A stretch of DNA of 64,000 nucleotides, taken from contig JADFAD010000003.1 in the NCBI GenBank assembly GCA_015665455.1, forward strand, positions 186,001 through 250,000, given 5' to 3'. Shown piece after piece: positions 7,501-17,169 of this stretch. The DNA is from Oceanospirillaceae bacterium (GTDB taxonomy: Bacteria > Pseudomonadota > Gammaproteobacteria > Pseudomonadales > Litoribrevibacteraceae). The notes under the pieces are model-generated. The model saw only the letters and a program-made list of their open reading frames with translations. It was not told where the DNA came from and did not search any database. Position 1 is the first letter of the stretch. Each line of letters begins with the position of its first letter. Both the position numbers and the translations under genes were made by a program.

Positions 7501-10080
7501 TTAGTTACCCAAAAAATCCTTAGCAAAACGCTGAAGTACACCGCCTGCTGAATACACAGATACTTCCTCTGCAGTATCTAAGCGACAAGTAACCGGTACA
7601 GATACATCGTCACCATTGGCTTTATGGATAATCAGAGTCAAATCCGCAAGAGGCTCAACTGTACCTTCCACATCAAACGTCTCGGTACCATCAATGCCAT
7701 AAGTCTCACGAGTCTCGCCGGACTTAAACTGCAGCGGTAGCACACCCATACCGACCAAGTTGGTACGATGGATACGCTCAAAACCTTCAGCAACAATTGC
7801 TTCAACACCCGCTAGACGCACACCCTTGGCAGCCCAATCACGAGAAGAGCCTTGACCATAATCAGCACCAGCAACAATAATTAAAGGCTGCTTCCGTTCC
7901 ATGTAAGTTTCAATCGCTTCCCACATGCGAGTTACTTTGCCTTCCGGTTCAATTCGAGCGAGAGAACCTTGTTTGATTTCCCCGTCTTCCTTAACCATTT
8001 CATTTAATAGCTTCGGATTCGCAAAAGTAGCACGCTGAGTGGTTAAATGATCACCACGGTGAGTAGCGTAAGAATTGAAATCTTCTTCAGGTAATTTCAT
8101 CTTCGCCAAGTATTCACCAGCAGCACTGCTTGGTAAAATTGCATTTGAAGGCGACAAGTGATCTGTTGTGATGTTATCGCCAAGCACCGCTAGAGGTCGC
8201 ATGTCTTTAAGCGTTCTTTCTCCTGCTAAGGCACCTTCCCAATAAGGAGGACGGCGGATATAGGTACTCATCTCACGCCAGTCATACAAAGGACTTTCTG
8301 CTTTTTCAAAAGCATCCAGATTGAACATTGGGATGTAGATCTGATTAAACTGCTCTGGTTTTACGCTCGATGCAACAATTGAATCAATCTCTTCATCTGA
8401 AGGCCAAATGTCTTTTAATGTAATTGGATTACCTTGCTGATCTGTGCCAAGTACATCTTTCTCAATATCAAAACGCATCGTACCTGCAATTGCGTATGCA
8501 ACAACTAACGGCGGAGATGCTAAGAAGGCCTGCTTCGCATAAGGGTGGATACGACCGTCAAAGTTTCTGTTACCAGACAATACTGCGGTTGAATAAAGAT
8601 CACGATCAATAATTTCTTGCTGTATTTTAGGATCAAGTGCACCACTCATACCGTTACACGTTGTACAAGCATAAGCCACGATGCCAAAACCAAGCTTTTC
8701 AAGCTCAGGTAATAAACCTGCCTCTTCAAGGTAAAGTTTTGCAACCTTAGAACCTGGCGCAAAAGAAGATTTAACCCAAGGTTTACGAATAAGGCCAAGC
8801 TCATTCGCTTTCTTTGCTAACAAACCAGCAGCAACCACGTTGCGAGGGTTACTTGTATTAGTACAGGATGTAATTGCAGCAATAATTACTGCTCCGTCAG
8901 GCATCTCACCTTCTTTTTCTTCCCATTCACCCGCAATACCTCGTGCTGATAAATCGGATGTAGGTAAACGGCGATGAGGGTTAGACGGTCCCGCCATGTT
9001 GCGAACGACACTTGAAAGATCGAAGTCCAACACACGTTCGTATTCTGCAGTTTCAAGGCTATCAGCCCACAACCCTGTTTCTTTAGCGTATTGCTCAACT
9101 AAAGCAACTTGTTCAGGCTCACGACCTGTCAACTTCAAATAATCAATGGTTTGTTCATCGATGTAGAACATAGCCGCCGTAGCACCATACTCTGGCGTCA
9201 TATTTGATATCGTTGCGCGGTCACCAATGGTTAAATCCTTTGAGCCTTCGCCAAAGAATTCAAGATAAGAAGAAACAACGCGTTCTTTACGTAAAAATTC
9301 GGTAATCGCTAGAACAACATCCGTTGCAGTAATTCCTGGTTGACGTTTACCTGTTAATTTAACGCCAATAATGTCAGGAAGACGCATCATTGAAGGACGA
9401 CCTAACATAACTGTTTCAGCCTCAAGACCACCAACACCGATTGCAATCACACCTAAAGCGTCGACATGAGGCGTATGACTGTCTGTACCCACGCACGTGT
9501 CAGGAAAAGCGACACCGTCTCGCGCCTGAACCACAGGAGACATCTTTTCAAGATTTATCTGATGCATGATGCCGTTGCCCGCAGGAATCACATCAATATT
9601 TTCAAACGCAGTTTTTGTCCATTCGATGAAATGAAATCTATCTTCGTTTCGTCGATCTTCAATTGCTCGGTTTTTATCAAACGCATCAGGCTCAAAACCA
9701 CCGTGTTCAACGGCCAAAGAGTGATCAACAATCAACTGAGTAGGTACGACTGGGTTAACTTTTGACGGATCGCCCCCCTGCTCTGCGATCGCATCACGGA
9801 GACCAGCAAGATCAACCAATGCTGTTTGGCCCAGGATGTCATGACAAACTACACGGGCAGGATACCAAGGGAAATCCAAGTCCTGTTTTCGCTCGATCAG
9901 TTGCTTTAAAGAGTCGGTTAATGCAGAAGGTTCGCAACGACGTACAAGTTGTTCAGCCAAGACTCGAGACGTATAAGGAAGTGTTTCAAATGCGCCAGCC
10001 TGAATGCTATTTACTGCTTCACGAGTGTCGAAATAATCTAAGCCTGTACCAGAAAGTGACTTACGGTATTGAGAGTTCAT
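7501..10080 (-). CDS. acnD: Fe/S-dependent 2-methylisocitrate dehydratase
   Basis: Dehydrates 2-methylcitrate to trans-2-methylaconitate. 859 residues, the size of Shewanella AcnD, and aconitase-superfamily throughout. The [4Fe-4S] ligands are visible in ITSCTNTSNPRN and in YACTTCNGMSG (C-x2-C). The swivelling C-terminal domain has GADYGQGSSRDWAAKG. The partner prpF directly downstream identifies it as AcnD rather than AcnA. The gap to prpC contains two hairpins. No second aconitase is in the window, so the TCA-cycle aconitase must lie elsewhere. Confidence 0.95.
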   Translation of the reverse strand: MNSQYRKSLSGTGLDYFDTREAVNSIQAGAFETLPYTSRVLAEQLVRRCEPSALTDSLKQLIERKQDLDFPWYPARVVCHDILGQTALVDLAGLRDAIAEQGGDPSKVNPVVPTQLIVDHSLAVEHGGFEPDAFDKNRAIEDRRNEDRFHFIEWTKTAFENIDVIPAGNGIMHQINLEKMSPVVQARDGVAFPDTCVGTDSHTPHVDALGVIAIGVGGLEAETVMLGRPSMMRLPDIIGVKLTGKRQPGITATDVVLAITEFLRKERVVSSYLEFFGEGSKDLTIGDRATISNMTPEYGATAAMFYIDEQTIDYLKLTGREPEQVALVEQYAKETGLWADSLETAEYERVLDFDLSSVVRNMAGPSNPHRRLPTSDLSARGIAGEWEEKEGEMPDGAVIIAAITSCTNTSNPRNVVAAGLLAKKANELGLIRKPWVKSSFAPGSKVAKLYLEEAGLLPELEKLGFGIVAYACTTCNGMSGALDPKIQQEIIDRDLYSTAVLSGNRNFDGRIHPYAKQAFLASPPLVVAYAIAGTMRFDIEKDVLGTDQQGNPITLKDIWPSDEEIDSIVASSVKPEQFNQIYIPMFNLDAFEKAESPLYDWREMSTYIRRPPYWEGALAGERTLKDMRPLAVLGDNITTDHLSPSNAILPSSAAGEYLAKMKLPEEDFNSYATHRGDHLTTQRATFANPKLLNEMVKEDGEIKQGSLARIEPEGKVTRMWEAIETYMERKQPLIIVAGADYGQGSSRDWAAKGVRLAGVEAIVAEGFERIHRTNLVGMGVLPLQFKSGETRETYGIDGTETFDVEGTVEPLADLTLIIHKANGDDVSVPVTCRLDTAEEVSVYSAGGVLQRFAKDFLGN

Positions 10081-10175
10081 AGTAATGGAAATCCATCAAG
10101 TATTTGTTATAGCAGTGACTCGTCATCGAAGTGTATCTAACGAAAGAGCACTGTTTCATCACGGTTTTCTTAAAC

Positions 10176-10225
10176 AACCCCATCGTGGCCGATGAGGTTA
10201 TTAATGCGTACCTAATTAAGTACGC
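10176..10225 (-). repeat. Two hairpins in the prpC-acnD gap
   Basis: On the minus strand, GCGTAC-TTAATTAG-GTACGC (10206-10225) is built on the prpC stop codon. It is followed by AACCTCATCG-GCCA-CGATGGGGTT (10176-10199), a 10-bp stem with one mismatch. Neither has a T-tract, so they suit RNA stabilisation or partial attenuation between prpC and acnD rather than full termination. Confidence 0.5.
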
Positions 10226-11346
10226 TCTTCAAGGGCAACCCACTCAGACGATTCAGGGCCTGTGTACTCGGCGCTCGGGCGAATAATTCGGTTATTTGAA
10301 CGCTGCTCCTTAACGTGTGCAGTCCAACCTGTGACTCGAGACATAACGAAAATTGGTGTAAATAGTTTCGTAGGTATTCCCATAAAATGGTAAGCAGACG
10401 CATGGAAGAAATCAGCATTACAGAATAATTTCTTTTCACGCCACATAACTTCTTCACAACGCACAGAAACAGGATAAAGAACCGTATCCTCAGCTTCCTT
10501 AGCCAACTTTTCAGACCATTGTTTAATGATGACGTTACGAGGATCAGATTCACGATAAATAGCATGACCAAAGCCCATGATTTTATCTTTGCGTGCGAGC
10601 ATCGCCATTAGGCCTTCTTCGGCGTTGTCGGCAGAGCTGAAAGATTCAATCAATTCCATAGCCGCTTCGTTAGCACCACCGTGCAACGGCCCTCTAAGGG
10701 TTCCGATAGCACCTGTAACACAACTGTGAATATCCGATAGAGTAGACGCACATACACGCGCAGTGAACGTAGATGCATTAAATTCATGCTCTGCATATAA
10801 AATCAAAGAGACATGCATAACTTGCTCATGCAGAGCAGATGGTTTCTTACCGTGAAGCATATGTAAGAAATGACCGCCAATTGAGTCATCATCGGTATCT
10901 GTCTCAATACGAACACCGTCATGACTGAATCGATACCAGTAACAAATGATTGATGGGAAAAGTGCTAGTAGCCTATCAATTTTATCATCCTGCTCTGAGA
11001 AATCTTTCTCTTCATCCAAATTACCAAGTACAGATGCACCTGTTCGCATAACATCCATCGGGTGTGCATCAGCAGGGATTAACTCAAGAGCACTTTTTAA
11101 AGCTTCGGGTAAAGCTCGCATTGATTTAAGTTTTGTTTTGTATTCAGAAAGTTCACTGACCGTTGGTAAATGGCCTCTTAATAAAAGATGCGCCACTTCT
11201 TCAAACTGAGCGTTATTAGCCAAATCCGTAATTTCATATCCACGATATGTCAAACCAGCACCTGATTTTCCAACAGTGCATAATGCTGTTTCACCTGCAA
11301 CTTGGCCACGTAGACCTGCACCACTTAATACCTTTTTATCAGTCAT
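10216..11346 (-). CDS. prpC: 2-methylcitrate synthase
   Basis: Condenses propionyl-CoA with oxaloacetate to 2-methylcitrate. 376 residues, typical of the short PrpC type, against 421 for the citrate synthase also in this window. Citrate-synthase-family active-site blocks are HGGANEAAMELI (His) and MGFGHAIYRESDPRN (His and substrate contacts). The N-terminal GLRGQVAGETALCTVG is characteristic of PrpC. It sits between prpB and acnD, 77 bp after prpB. Confidence 0.95.
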   Translation of the reverse strand: MTDKKVLSGAGLRGQVAGETALCTVGKSGAGLTYRGYEITDLANNAQFEEVAHLLLRGHLPTVSELSEYKTKLKSMRALPEALKSALELIPADAHPMDVMRTGASVLGNLDEEKDFSEQDDKIDRLLALFPSIICYWYRFSHDGVRIETDTDDDSIGGHFLHMLHGKKPSALHEQVMHVSLILYAEHEFNASTFTARVCASTLSDIHSCVTGAIGTLRGPLHGGANEAAMELIESFSSADNAEEGLMAMLARKDKIMGFGHAIYRESDPRNVIIKQWSEKLAKEAEDTVLYPVSVRCEEVMWREKKLFCNADFFHASAYHFMGIPTKLFTPIFVMSRVTGWTAHVKEQRSNNRIIRPSAEYTGPESSEWVALEERT

Positions 11347-11423
11347 AAATCTCTACCTAAAAAATTGATCAATTATAGAAATAAGTTATATATAGCTTTA
11401 ATTATACTCAATAACCTACTGAT

Positions 11424-12314
11424 TTATTTATTTTTACCTTCTGCAAACAAGGCATCAAGTTTCTGTTCGTAGTCGTGATAATTCAAGAAGTCATAAAGAT
11501 CCATACGCGTTTGCATAGTATCAACAACATCTTTTTGATCGCCCTTATCTAGAATATTTTCATAGACCGCTAATGCCGCTTTGTTCATTGCACGGAAGGC
11601 ACTCAAAGGATACAAAACCATATCAGCGCCGGCTTCCGCCAACTCTGCCTTGTTATAAAGAGGGGTTTGTCCAAATTCTGTGATGTTTGCAAGAATAGGA
11701 ACATTCAGCGCATCTTTAAAAGCACGGTAGTGTTCCAGTTCAGTGACAGCTTCAGCAAAAATTGCATCTGCGCCTGCTTCAACACATGCTTGTGCACGTT
11801 CAATTGCCGCCTCTAAACCTTCTTGAGCAAAAGCATCAGTACGAGCCATTACAAAGAAGTTATCGTCGACTCTTGCGTCTACACAGGCTTTAATTCGGTC
11901 AACCATTTCTTGTTTAGACACAATTTCTTTATTCGGTCGGTGACCACAGCGCTTCTGTGCAACCTGATCTTCAATATGTACAGCCGCTGCGCCAGCTCTT
12001 TCCATTTCTTTAATCGTTCGAGTGATATTAAACGCGCCACCCCAACCTGTATCAATATCAACCAACAGAGGTAATTCTGTTGCTGCAGTAATCCTGCTTA
12101 CATCCACAAGGACGTCATTCAAGCTTGTCATGCCTAAATCTGGTAAGCCATAAGAAGCATTTGCAACTCCGCCACCAGATAAGTATAGAGCCTGATGACC
12201 AACTTTCTCAGCCATTAATGCGCAGTATGGGTTTACAGTACCAACGACTTGAAGCGGATTATTATCTGAAATAGCCTTACGGAATTTAGCTCCGGGTGAC
12301 ATCTTTGTAGTCAT
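11424..12314 (-). CDS. prpB: 2-methylisocitrate lyase
   Basis: Cleaves 2-methylisocitrate to pyruvate and succinate, the last step of the cycle. 296 residues from the ATG at 12314, which follows the gntR stop codon by one base and has an AGGA site; a longer start would overlap gntR. The isocitrate-lyase-superfamily KRCGH motif ([10 protein letters not shown]) with its catalytic Cys is present, as are DIDTGWGG and AEAVTE. Its place as the first enzyme gene after the regulator is typical. Confidence 0.95.
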   Translation of the reverse strand: MTTKMSPGAKFRKAISDNNPLQVVGTVNPYCALMAEKVGHQALYLSGGGVANASYGLPDLGMTSLNDVLVDVSRITAATELPLLVDIDTGWGGAFNITRTIKEMERAGAAAVHIEDQVAQKRCGHRPNKEIVSKQEMVDRIKACVDARVDDNFFVMARTDAFAQEGLEAAIERAQACVEAGADAIFAEAVTELEHYRAFKDALNVPILANITEFGQTPLYNKAELAEAGADMVLYPLSAFRAMNKAALAVYENILDKGDQKDVVDTMQTRMDLYDFLNYHDYEQKLDALFAEGKNK

Positions 12315-12315
12315 T

Positions 12316-12993
12316 TTAAGATTCCTGTGCATTTTGGTTTTCGAAATAAGTTTCAACCACAGTTCGTGATTTCTGAATATGTCTTCGCATTAAGATCTCT
12401 GCGAGTTCACCATCGCGCTCTTCAATTGCTTCAACGATGCGCTGATGATGAGTAAAAGCTTTTTGGGGGTGCTTAGAAATGTTACTGAATTGATGTCGAT
12501 ACATCAGTATCAAGTGGTAAAGCTCTTCACATAGAAGGTGTATTAATTTCTTATTTTTACTGCCATAGATAATGCAATAATGAAAATCTAAATCACCCTG
12601 CTGTTTGTAATAGGCCGTACCGTCTTTGAAATTTTGATCTTGCTTATGTTCGTGTAAAAGTGCTTTTAGATGTTTGATGTCTTCATCTGTCATATTTTCA
12701 GCCGCCAAACGACAGGCTAAGCTCTCGAGTGACTCTCGAATCTGATAAAGCTCGATCAGCTCTTGATAAGATAACGAAACAACGCGCGCACCTACGTTAG
12801 GGGCCCTTTCAATCAGTCCTCGAGACTCCAACCTAGAGATCGCTTCTCGGAGTGGCCCACGACTAACTCCGTACTTGGTCGCCAGTGCAGACTCAGAAAT
12901 TTTCGATCCAGGTGCCACATCACCTCTCACAATGTCTTCCTGAAACTTCATTAACACTTGATCTGCAAGGGTAAGATTGTCGACAGATTTCAT
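12316..12993 (-). CDS. GntR-family (FCD domain) regulator of the methylcitrate operon
   Basis: 225 residues from the ATG at 12993; an upstream in-frame start would lie across the promoter. The N-terminal winged helix is [20 protein letters not shown], and the C-terminal all-helical FCD effector domain carries Asp/His metal-ligand-type residues ([15 protein letters not shown]). It is the first gene of its own operon, so it is very probably autoregulated. A TTGTCAACAA site covers the -35 of the only promoter I can read, with one copy upstream and one inside its codons 3-6. The effector is inferred to be a methylcitrate-cycle intermediate. Confidence 0.9.
   Translation of the reverse strand: MKSVDNLTLADQVLMKFQEDIVRGDVAPGSKISESALATKYGVSRGPLREAISRLESRGLIERAPNVGARVVSLSYQELIELYQIRESLESLACRLAAENMTDEDIKHLKALLHEHKQDQNFKDGTAYYKQQGDLDFHYCIIYGSKNKKLIHLLCEELYHLILMYRHQFSNISKHPQKAFTHHQRIVEAIEERDGELAEILMRRHIQKSRTVVETYFENQNAQES
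12977..12986. promoter_or_regulatory. Operator-like site 3, inside gntR
   Basis: TTGTCGACAG, one mismatch from TTGTCGACAA, in codons 3-6 of gntR. Its centre is 73 bp from site 2, close to seven helical turns. Confidence 0.45.
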
Positions 12994-13028
12994 ACAAAAT
13001 ACATCTATTAAGAGATTTGATGCACCAA

Positions 13029-13056
13029 ATTGTATTCTAAATACAGTATTTGTCAA
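13029..13056 (-). promoter_or_regulatory. Sigma-70 promoter of gntR-prpBC-acnD-prpF
   Basis: Read on the minus strand: TTGACA (13056-13051), 16-bp spacer, TACAAT (13034-13029). The spacer holds the dyad AAATACAGTATTT. The predicted start lies about 30 bases upstream of the gntR ATG. The -35 is embedded in an operator-like TTGTCAACAA. Confidence 0.75.
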
Positions 13057-13059
13057 CAA
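13050..13059. promoter_or_regulatory. Operator-like site 2, overlapping the -35
   Basis: TTGTCAACAA, one mismatch from TTGTCGACAA, exactly covering the -35 hexamer of the prp promoter. Occupancy should block RNA polymerase. Confidence 0.6.
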
Positions 13060-13094
13060 TACCAATTAAAATGAAGAAATACATCTGAATTTAC

Positions 13095-13143
13095 TTGGTG
13101 TAATACGTGTTTTGTCGACAAAATAGCGTTTAAATTACACCAA
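13095..13143. promoter_or_regulatory. Operator-like site 1 nested in a larger inverted repeat
   Basis: A perfect 14-bp palindrome TTTTGTCGACAAAA (13110-13123) is flanked by a second inverted repeat, TTGGTGTAAT (13095-13104) and ATTACACCAA (13134-13143). The palindrome centre is 62 bp upstream of site 2, close to six helical turns. The outer arms may be a site for a second regulator or extend the GntR site. Confidence 0.6.
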
Positions 13144-13160
13144 CAACAAATATTCAATGC

Positions 13161-13192
13161 AAAAAAAAGCCGAGGCATTGGCCTCGGCTTTT
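13161..13192 (-). terminator. Terminator of htpG
   Basis: On the minus strand GCCGAGGC, loop CAAT, GCCTCGGC, then eight T residues. It lies 18 bp after the htpG stop and separates it from the prp promoter. The plus side has TTTT as well. Confidence 0.92.
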
Positions 13193-13210
13193 AGCACTGC
13201 TAGTTTAGAA

Positions 13211-15121
13211 CTACTTCATAAGGTCTAATACAAGCTTATTCATACGGGCTACGTAGCTAGCAGGGTCAGCCAATTGACCACCTTCCGCTAGGGTTGCCTG
13301 ATCGAATAATATGTTCGCCATATCAGAGAAACGAGTATCATCACTTTCATTGTTCAATTGCTGAATCAAAGGATGTTCAGTATTCACCTCTAGAGAAGGC
13401 TTTGATTCAGGAAGCTTTTGACCCGCTGCTTCCATCATTCTACGCATTTGAAGACCCATGTCGTACTGCCCTACGACCAAACAAACAGGAGAATCCGTCA
13501 AACGATTAGTCACTCTAACATCACTTACTTGATCTTTTAGGACCTCTTTCAGCTGCGTAGTTAAACTTTCAAACGTTTTCTCAGCTTCTTCTTTTGCTTT
13601 TTTGTCTTCTTCAGAATCTAGACTATCTAAGTCAAGTTCACCTTTAGCAACGTCTACAAGTTGCTTACCATCAAACTCATTTAAATGACTCATTAGCCAT
13701 TCATCAACACGATCAGATAACAATAGGACCTCAATTCCTTTCTTGCGGAATACTTCTAAATGAGGGCTGTTCTTTGCCGTATCATGATTCTCTGCAACAA
13801 CGTAATAAATCTTATCTTGAGATTCCTGCATACGCTCAATGTATTGCTCTAATGAATTAACCTGCTCAGCAGAATCATCATTAGTAGTAGCAAAACGAAG
13901 CAGCTTCGCTATCTTTTCTTTATTTGCGAAATCTTCGCCAGGACCTTCTTTTAGTACTTGTCCAAACGCCTTCCAGAAAGTTGCGTATTTATCAGGGTCG
14001 TTATTAGCAAGCTTCCCTAATACATCCAAGATTCGTTTAGTTAAAGCGGTTTTCATTGTTGTGACCGCACGATCTTCCTGAAGAATTTCGCGAGATACGT
14101 TTAATGAAAGATCATTCGAATCAAGGACACCCTTAATGAAACGAAGATACATCGGCAAGAATTGCTCTGCTTTATCCATGATAAATACACGCTGAACATA
14201 GAGCTTCAAGCCTCTAGGCGTATCTCTTTCATACAAATCGAAAGGTGCATTTGTCGGGATATAAAGTAAACTGGTGTAATCTAACTTACCTTCAACGCGG
14301 TTATGAGTCCAAGACAAAGCGTTTTCGAAATCGTGAGAAACATGCTTATAAAATTCTTGGTACTCATCTTCTGTAATTTCACTCTTACTACGAGTCCAAA
14401 GCGCTGTCGCAGTATTAATAGTCTCGTCTTGAAGTTCAGCCGGCGTCTCTTCGTCTTCAGACACTGGTTTTGGCTCTTCTTTCATGATGATCGGCAGAGC
14501 AATATGATCAGAATATTTCTTGATCAGACTACGGATTCGAAGACCTTCAGCAAACTCTTTCTCTTCTTCGCGTAAAAACAACGTAATTTCAGTACCACGA
14601 GTCTCTTTAGTGATGCTCTCTACAGTAAACTCGCCCTCGCCTTCAGAACTCCAGAAAACCCCCTGATCTTGAGCGTCACCTGCTTTACGAGTACGAACCT
14701 CTACTTTTCCTGCAACGATAAATGCAGAGTAAAAGCCAACACCAAATTGACCGATAAGCTGGGAGTCTTTCTGTTGATCACCGGATAACTGCTGTAAAAA
14801 TGAAGAAGTACCTGATTTAGCAATAGTACCAAGGTGCTCAACAACATCGGTACGGTTCATACCAATACCATTATCAGCAATGGTTAACGTTCCCGCTTCA
14901 GCATCGACATCAATGCGAATATTTAACTCGCCGTCACCTTCATAAAGAGCGTTGTCTTCAAGTGCGAGAAAACGTAACTTGTCTGCGGCGTCTGAAGCGT
15001 TTGAAACTAGCTCACGGAGAAAAATCTCTTTGTTGCTGTACAATGAATGAATCATCAAATGTAACAGCTGCTTTACTTCCGTTTGAAAGCCCAGAGTTTC
15101 TGATTTTGCTTCTACTGACAT
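13211..15121 (-). CDS. htpG: Chaperone HtpG (bacterial Hsp90)
   Basis: Dimeric ATP-dependent chaperone of the cytoplasm. 636 residues (E. coli 624). The GHKL ATPase motifs are intact: [14 protein letters not shown] (Glu, Asn and Asp), DNGIGM, and [11 protein letters not shown] of the lid. The middle domain ([18 protein letters not shown]) and C-terminal dimerisation domain follow, without the eukaryotic MEEVD tail, as expected. A heat-shock promoter lies 77-104 bp upstream, a strong terminator follows, and AGGGGA plus AGG precede the ATG. Monocistronic. Confidence 0.97.
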   Translation of the reverse strand: MSVEAKSETLGFQTEVKQLLHLMIHSLYSNKEIFLRELVSNASDAADKLRFLALEDNALYEGDGELNIRIDVDAEAGTLTIADNGIGMNRTDVVEHLGTIAKSGTSSFLQQLSGDQQKDSQLIGQFGVGFYSAFIVAGKVEVRTRKAGDAQDQGVFWSSEGEGEFTVESITKETRGTEITLFLREEEKEFAEGLRIRSLIKKYSDHIALPIIMKEEPKPVSEDEETPAELQDETINTATALWTRSKSEITEDEYQEFYKHVSHDFENALSWTHNRVEGKLDYTSLLYIPTNAPFDLYERDTPRGLKLYVQRVFIMDKAEQFLPMYLRFIKGVLDSNDLSLNVSREILQEDRAVTTMKTALTKRILDVLGKLANNDPDKYATFWKAFGQVLKEGPGEDFANKEKIAKLLRFATTNDDSAEQVNSLEQYIERMQESQDKIYYVVAENHDTAKNSPHLEVFRKKGIEVLLLSDRVDEWLMSHLNEFDGKQLVDVAKGELDLDSLDSEEDKKAKEEAEKTFESLTTQLKEVLKDQVSDVRVTNRLTDSPVCLVVGQYDMGLQMRRMMEAAGQKLPESKPSLEVNTEHPLIQQLNNESDDTRFSDMANILFDQATLAEGGQLADPASYVARMNKLVLDLMK

Positions 15122-15197
15122 TCCTATCCCCTTTAATTCTGTGTCGAAAAGTCTGTGATTAAGAAAACTGCTTAATCAAATTCATGTATGAAACTTA

Positions 15198-15225
15198 AAA
15201 TGGGGATAAGATTTTAAATTTCAAG
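15198..15225 (-). promoter_or_regulatory. Sigma-32 heat-shock promoter of htpG
   Basis: On the minus strand CTTGAAA (15225-15219), 13-bp spacer, CCCCATTT (15205-15198). This matches the RpoH consensus (CTTGAA, 13-17, CCCCATNT) almost perfectly. The predicted transcript leader is about 70 bases. Confidence 0.85.
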
Positions 15226-15239
15226 CACTCACATAGAAA

Positions 15240-16700
15240 TTACTTCGGTTTTTTTGGATAAGAGATGGATTTAACTTCTGCTTGAGGTATATGGTACACA
15301 ACACCTCCGTTCGTAGACTGAACAGTGATTGACTTATGAGGAATAACCTCAATGAGTGTTCCTACTCGAGTCTGGTCAAGATTCGTTGTAACCAAGACAT
15401 ATTTACCAATCTCATTCAGCAATTCATCTTCTTTAGACTCAGTATTAATAACATCCTGATTTGCAGCTGTATCTATTGAAATGTCGCTTTTATCTTCATT
15501 GGCCTCCGTAGTTTTAGGCGCCTCTTCCGTAGTAACAGACTCTTCCTCTTCAATAGGAACACCCTTTTCATCAACATAAATAATGTTCACTGAATCATCA
15601 TCAATTTGGATAGCTTCAACTATTACCGTCAGTGATCTGAATTCAAGCGTCTTAATTATTTCGAGCGGTGTGATCACATTTACAACGCCTGAACCAACGC
15701 GCTGAACAACATTGACGACTTTATTATTTTCGATACCTTGAAATTCGCCAAGCACATTCAAACCATCCCGCTTAATAACCTCTACCTGTTTTCCAGTATA
15801 TTGAGGAGATACGGGTATAAATTCGTCAACTTCTAACGACTTCTGTTTAGTCTCTTCAAGTCTGGTAGGCTGCCTATACGATGCTAGAACTTTACGAAGG
15901 GAAAGTAAGCTTCTATGGTTAATGCTTACTTTATCCATTCTCTTATCAATCGTAATCGTTACTTCTTTATCCAGCTTAAATTTATTAAAAACACGCACAC
16001 CGACAATGCTCTGCTTATTTGAAAGAGCCTTAATCGTCCCCAGCTTGTAAGTAACGCCAGCAGGTGCCTTTCGCCACACATGTTGGACGACCCTTTTGAT
16101 TTCATCAGCGGTGATATCTTCACGAACAACCGAATCAGATTCCTTAAGTGTTGTAATTAACTCAGCTGGCTCTACATTGCTTTCAATATATACGTGAAGA
16201 AGTCCATCAGTGTATACCGTACGTACAGCTTCAGTATCAACCTGGTGGTGTTCTACAAGTTTGGTTTCGGAGTCTTTTGTGGTACGGAACACAGTTGGTT
16301 TGGTAAGAATGACCTCGGCCGTTTTGAAGTTTTTATTTTGTAAATCTGGGTGGTGAATAGACCACTCTTCCTGAGGAATAAGCTGATTACCAACGATGAC
16401 AACTAACTTTTCTCCATCAAAAGAAGATGTGTGATGCTTAGATGTGAGAACCCCTCCTGCTTCAATAAAACCAGACGCAAATCTTACAGCCAGAGCAATC
16501 AGGACAAGAAATAAAACACCAAATAAACACCATAATACACAACGATTTAGTGTTTTATTTGGGTATTCAATTCCGTAGCAAAACGGAGGTAGCCACCTGT
16601 AAAGCCAACTATCACCGTGATTTCGAGACAAATAAGCAAGAAGACACAATAAAGTGGCAATGAAAATTACAAAAGAAGCTAAGAATACAAGTCCCATCAT
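15240..16700 (-). CDS. Membrane-anchored protein of unknown function with two Sm/SH3-like segments
   Basis: 486 residues that I do not recognise as a named family. Two membrane segments lie at about residues 3-24 and 54-77; the rest is a long soluble part. Two stretches look like small beta-barrels of the LSm/SH3 kind: about residues 305-355 (GKQVEVIKRDGLNVLGEFQG...) and the C-terminal 55 residues (GKYVLVTTNLDQTRVGTLIE...). An acidic Glu/Thr-rich linker of about 60 residues joins them. The first soluble part contains VVIVGNQLIP. It is the last gene of the DUF599-thioesterase-thioesterase run, 31 bp after the preceding gene, and ends just before the htpG promoter. Confidence 0.7.
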   Translation of the reverse strand: MMGLVFLASFVIFIATLLCLLAYLSRNHGDSWLYRWLPPFCYGIEYPNKTLNRCVLWCLFGVLFLVLIALAVRFASGFIEAGGVLTSKHHTSSFDGEKLVVIVGNQLIPQEEWSIHHPDLQNKNFKTAEVILTKPTVFRTTKDSETKLVEHHQVDTEAVRTVYTDGLLHVYIESNVEPAELITTLKESDSVVREDITADEIKRVVQHVWRKAPAGVTYKLGTIKALSNKQSIVGVRVFNKFKLDKEVTITIDKRMDKVSINHRSLLSLRKVLASYRQPTRLEETKQKSLEVDEFIPVSPQYTGKQVEVIKRDGLNVLGEFQGIENNKVVNVVQRVGSGVVNVITPLEIIKTLEFRSLTVIVEAIQIDDDSVNIIYVDEKGVPIEEEESVTTEEAPKTTEANEDKSDISIDTAANQDVINTESKEDELLNEIGKYVLVTTNLDQTRVGTLIEVIPHKSITVQSTNGGVVYHIPQAEVKSISYPKKPK

Positions 16701-16731
16701 TAAACGTCACATTCCATGTGCTGTATCTATT

Positions 16732-17169
16732 TTAGTTTTCAGGAATAAGAAAGTGAGCTCGAGCAGTAGTAATAGGCTCGCCACGTGTTTTTTGCCAAGC
16801 GTAAATTGAAACATTTGCAACTCTTTTTCCTTGACGCGTTAATTCACATTCGACAAATGTATCTTGATAATAGCCTGCCCTCAAATAATCTATAGAAAAA
16901 TCTACTATTTTTGGAAGCTTCGGCACATCTTGGAACATCATTAAATATAAAGCAGCTGACAATTCCATAAATCCACCAATGACACCGCCATGAATCGCAG
17001 GTAATAAAGGGTTGCCAATATTACTTTTATTCGCCGGCAACTTAAAAATCACATCATCGCCAAACCGCTCACATGTCACCCCAATTTTTTTAGCGTATGG
17101 AATCTCAGCAATCAAGTCGGAATAATCTCCCGTCTCATGAGCCTTCTTTACAAGCTCTCTAACATTCAT
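16732..17169 (-). CDS. PaaI-family hotdog thioesterase, copy 2
   Basis: 145 residues with the hotdog-fold core of the PaaI/YigI group (IHGGVIGGFMELSAAL, then VDFSIDYLRAGY, and C-terminal ARAHFLIPE). Family members hydrolyse acyl- or aryl-CoA thioesters. The usual catalytic Asp/Glu of the long helix is the Glu of GFMEL. It overlaps the upstream hotdog gene by 4 bp (ATGA) and is likely a hetero-oligomer partner or a paralogue of it. The substrate is unknown. Confidence 0.85.
   Translation of the reverse strand: MNVRELVKKAHETGDYSDLIAEIPYAKKIGVTCERFGDDVIFKLPANKSNIGNPLLPAIHGGVIGGFMELSAALYLMMFQDVPKLPKIVDFSIDYLRAGYYQDTFVECELTRQGKRVANVSIYAWQKTRGEPITTARAHFLIPEN

Noticed and set aside
9466-10082. Plus-strand open frames opposite acnD
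   Set aside because: Shadow frames of a conserved gene; no ribosome-binding sites or recognisable motifs.
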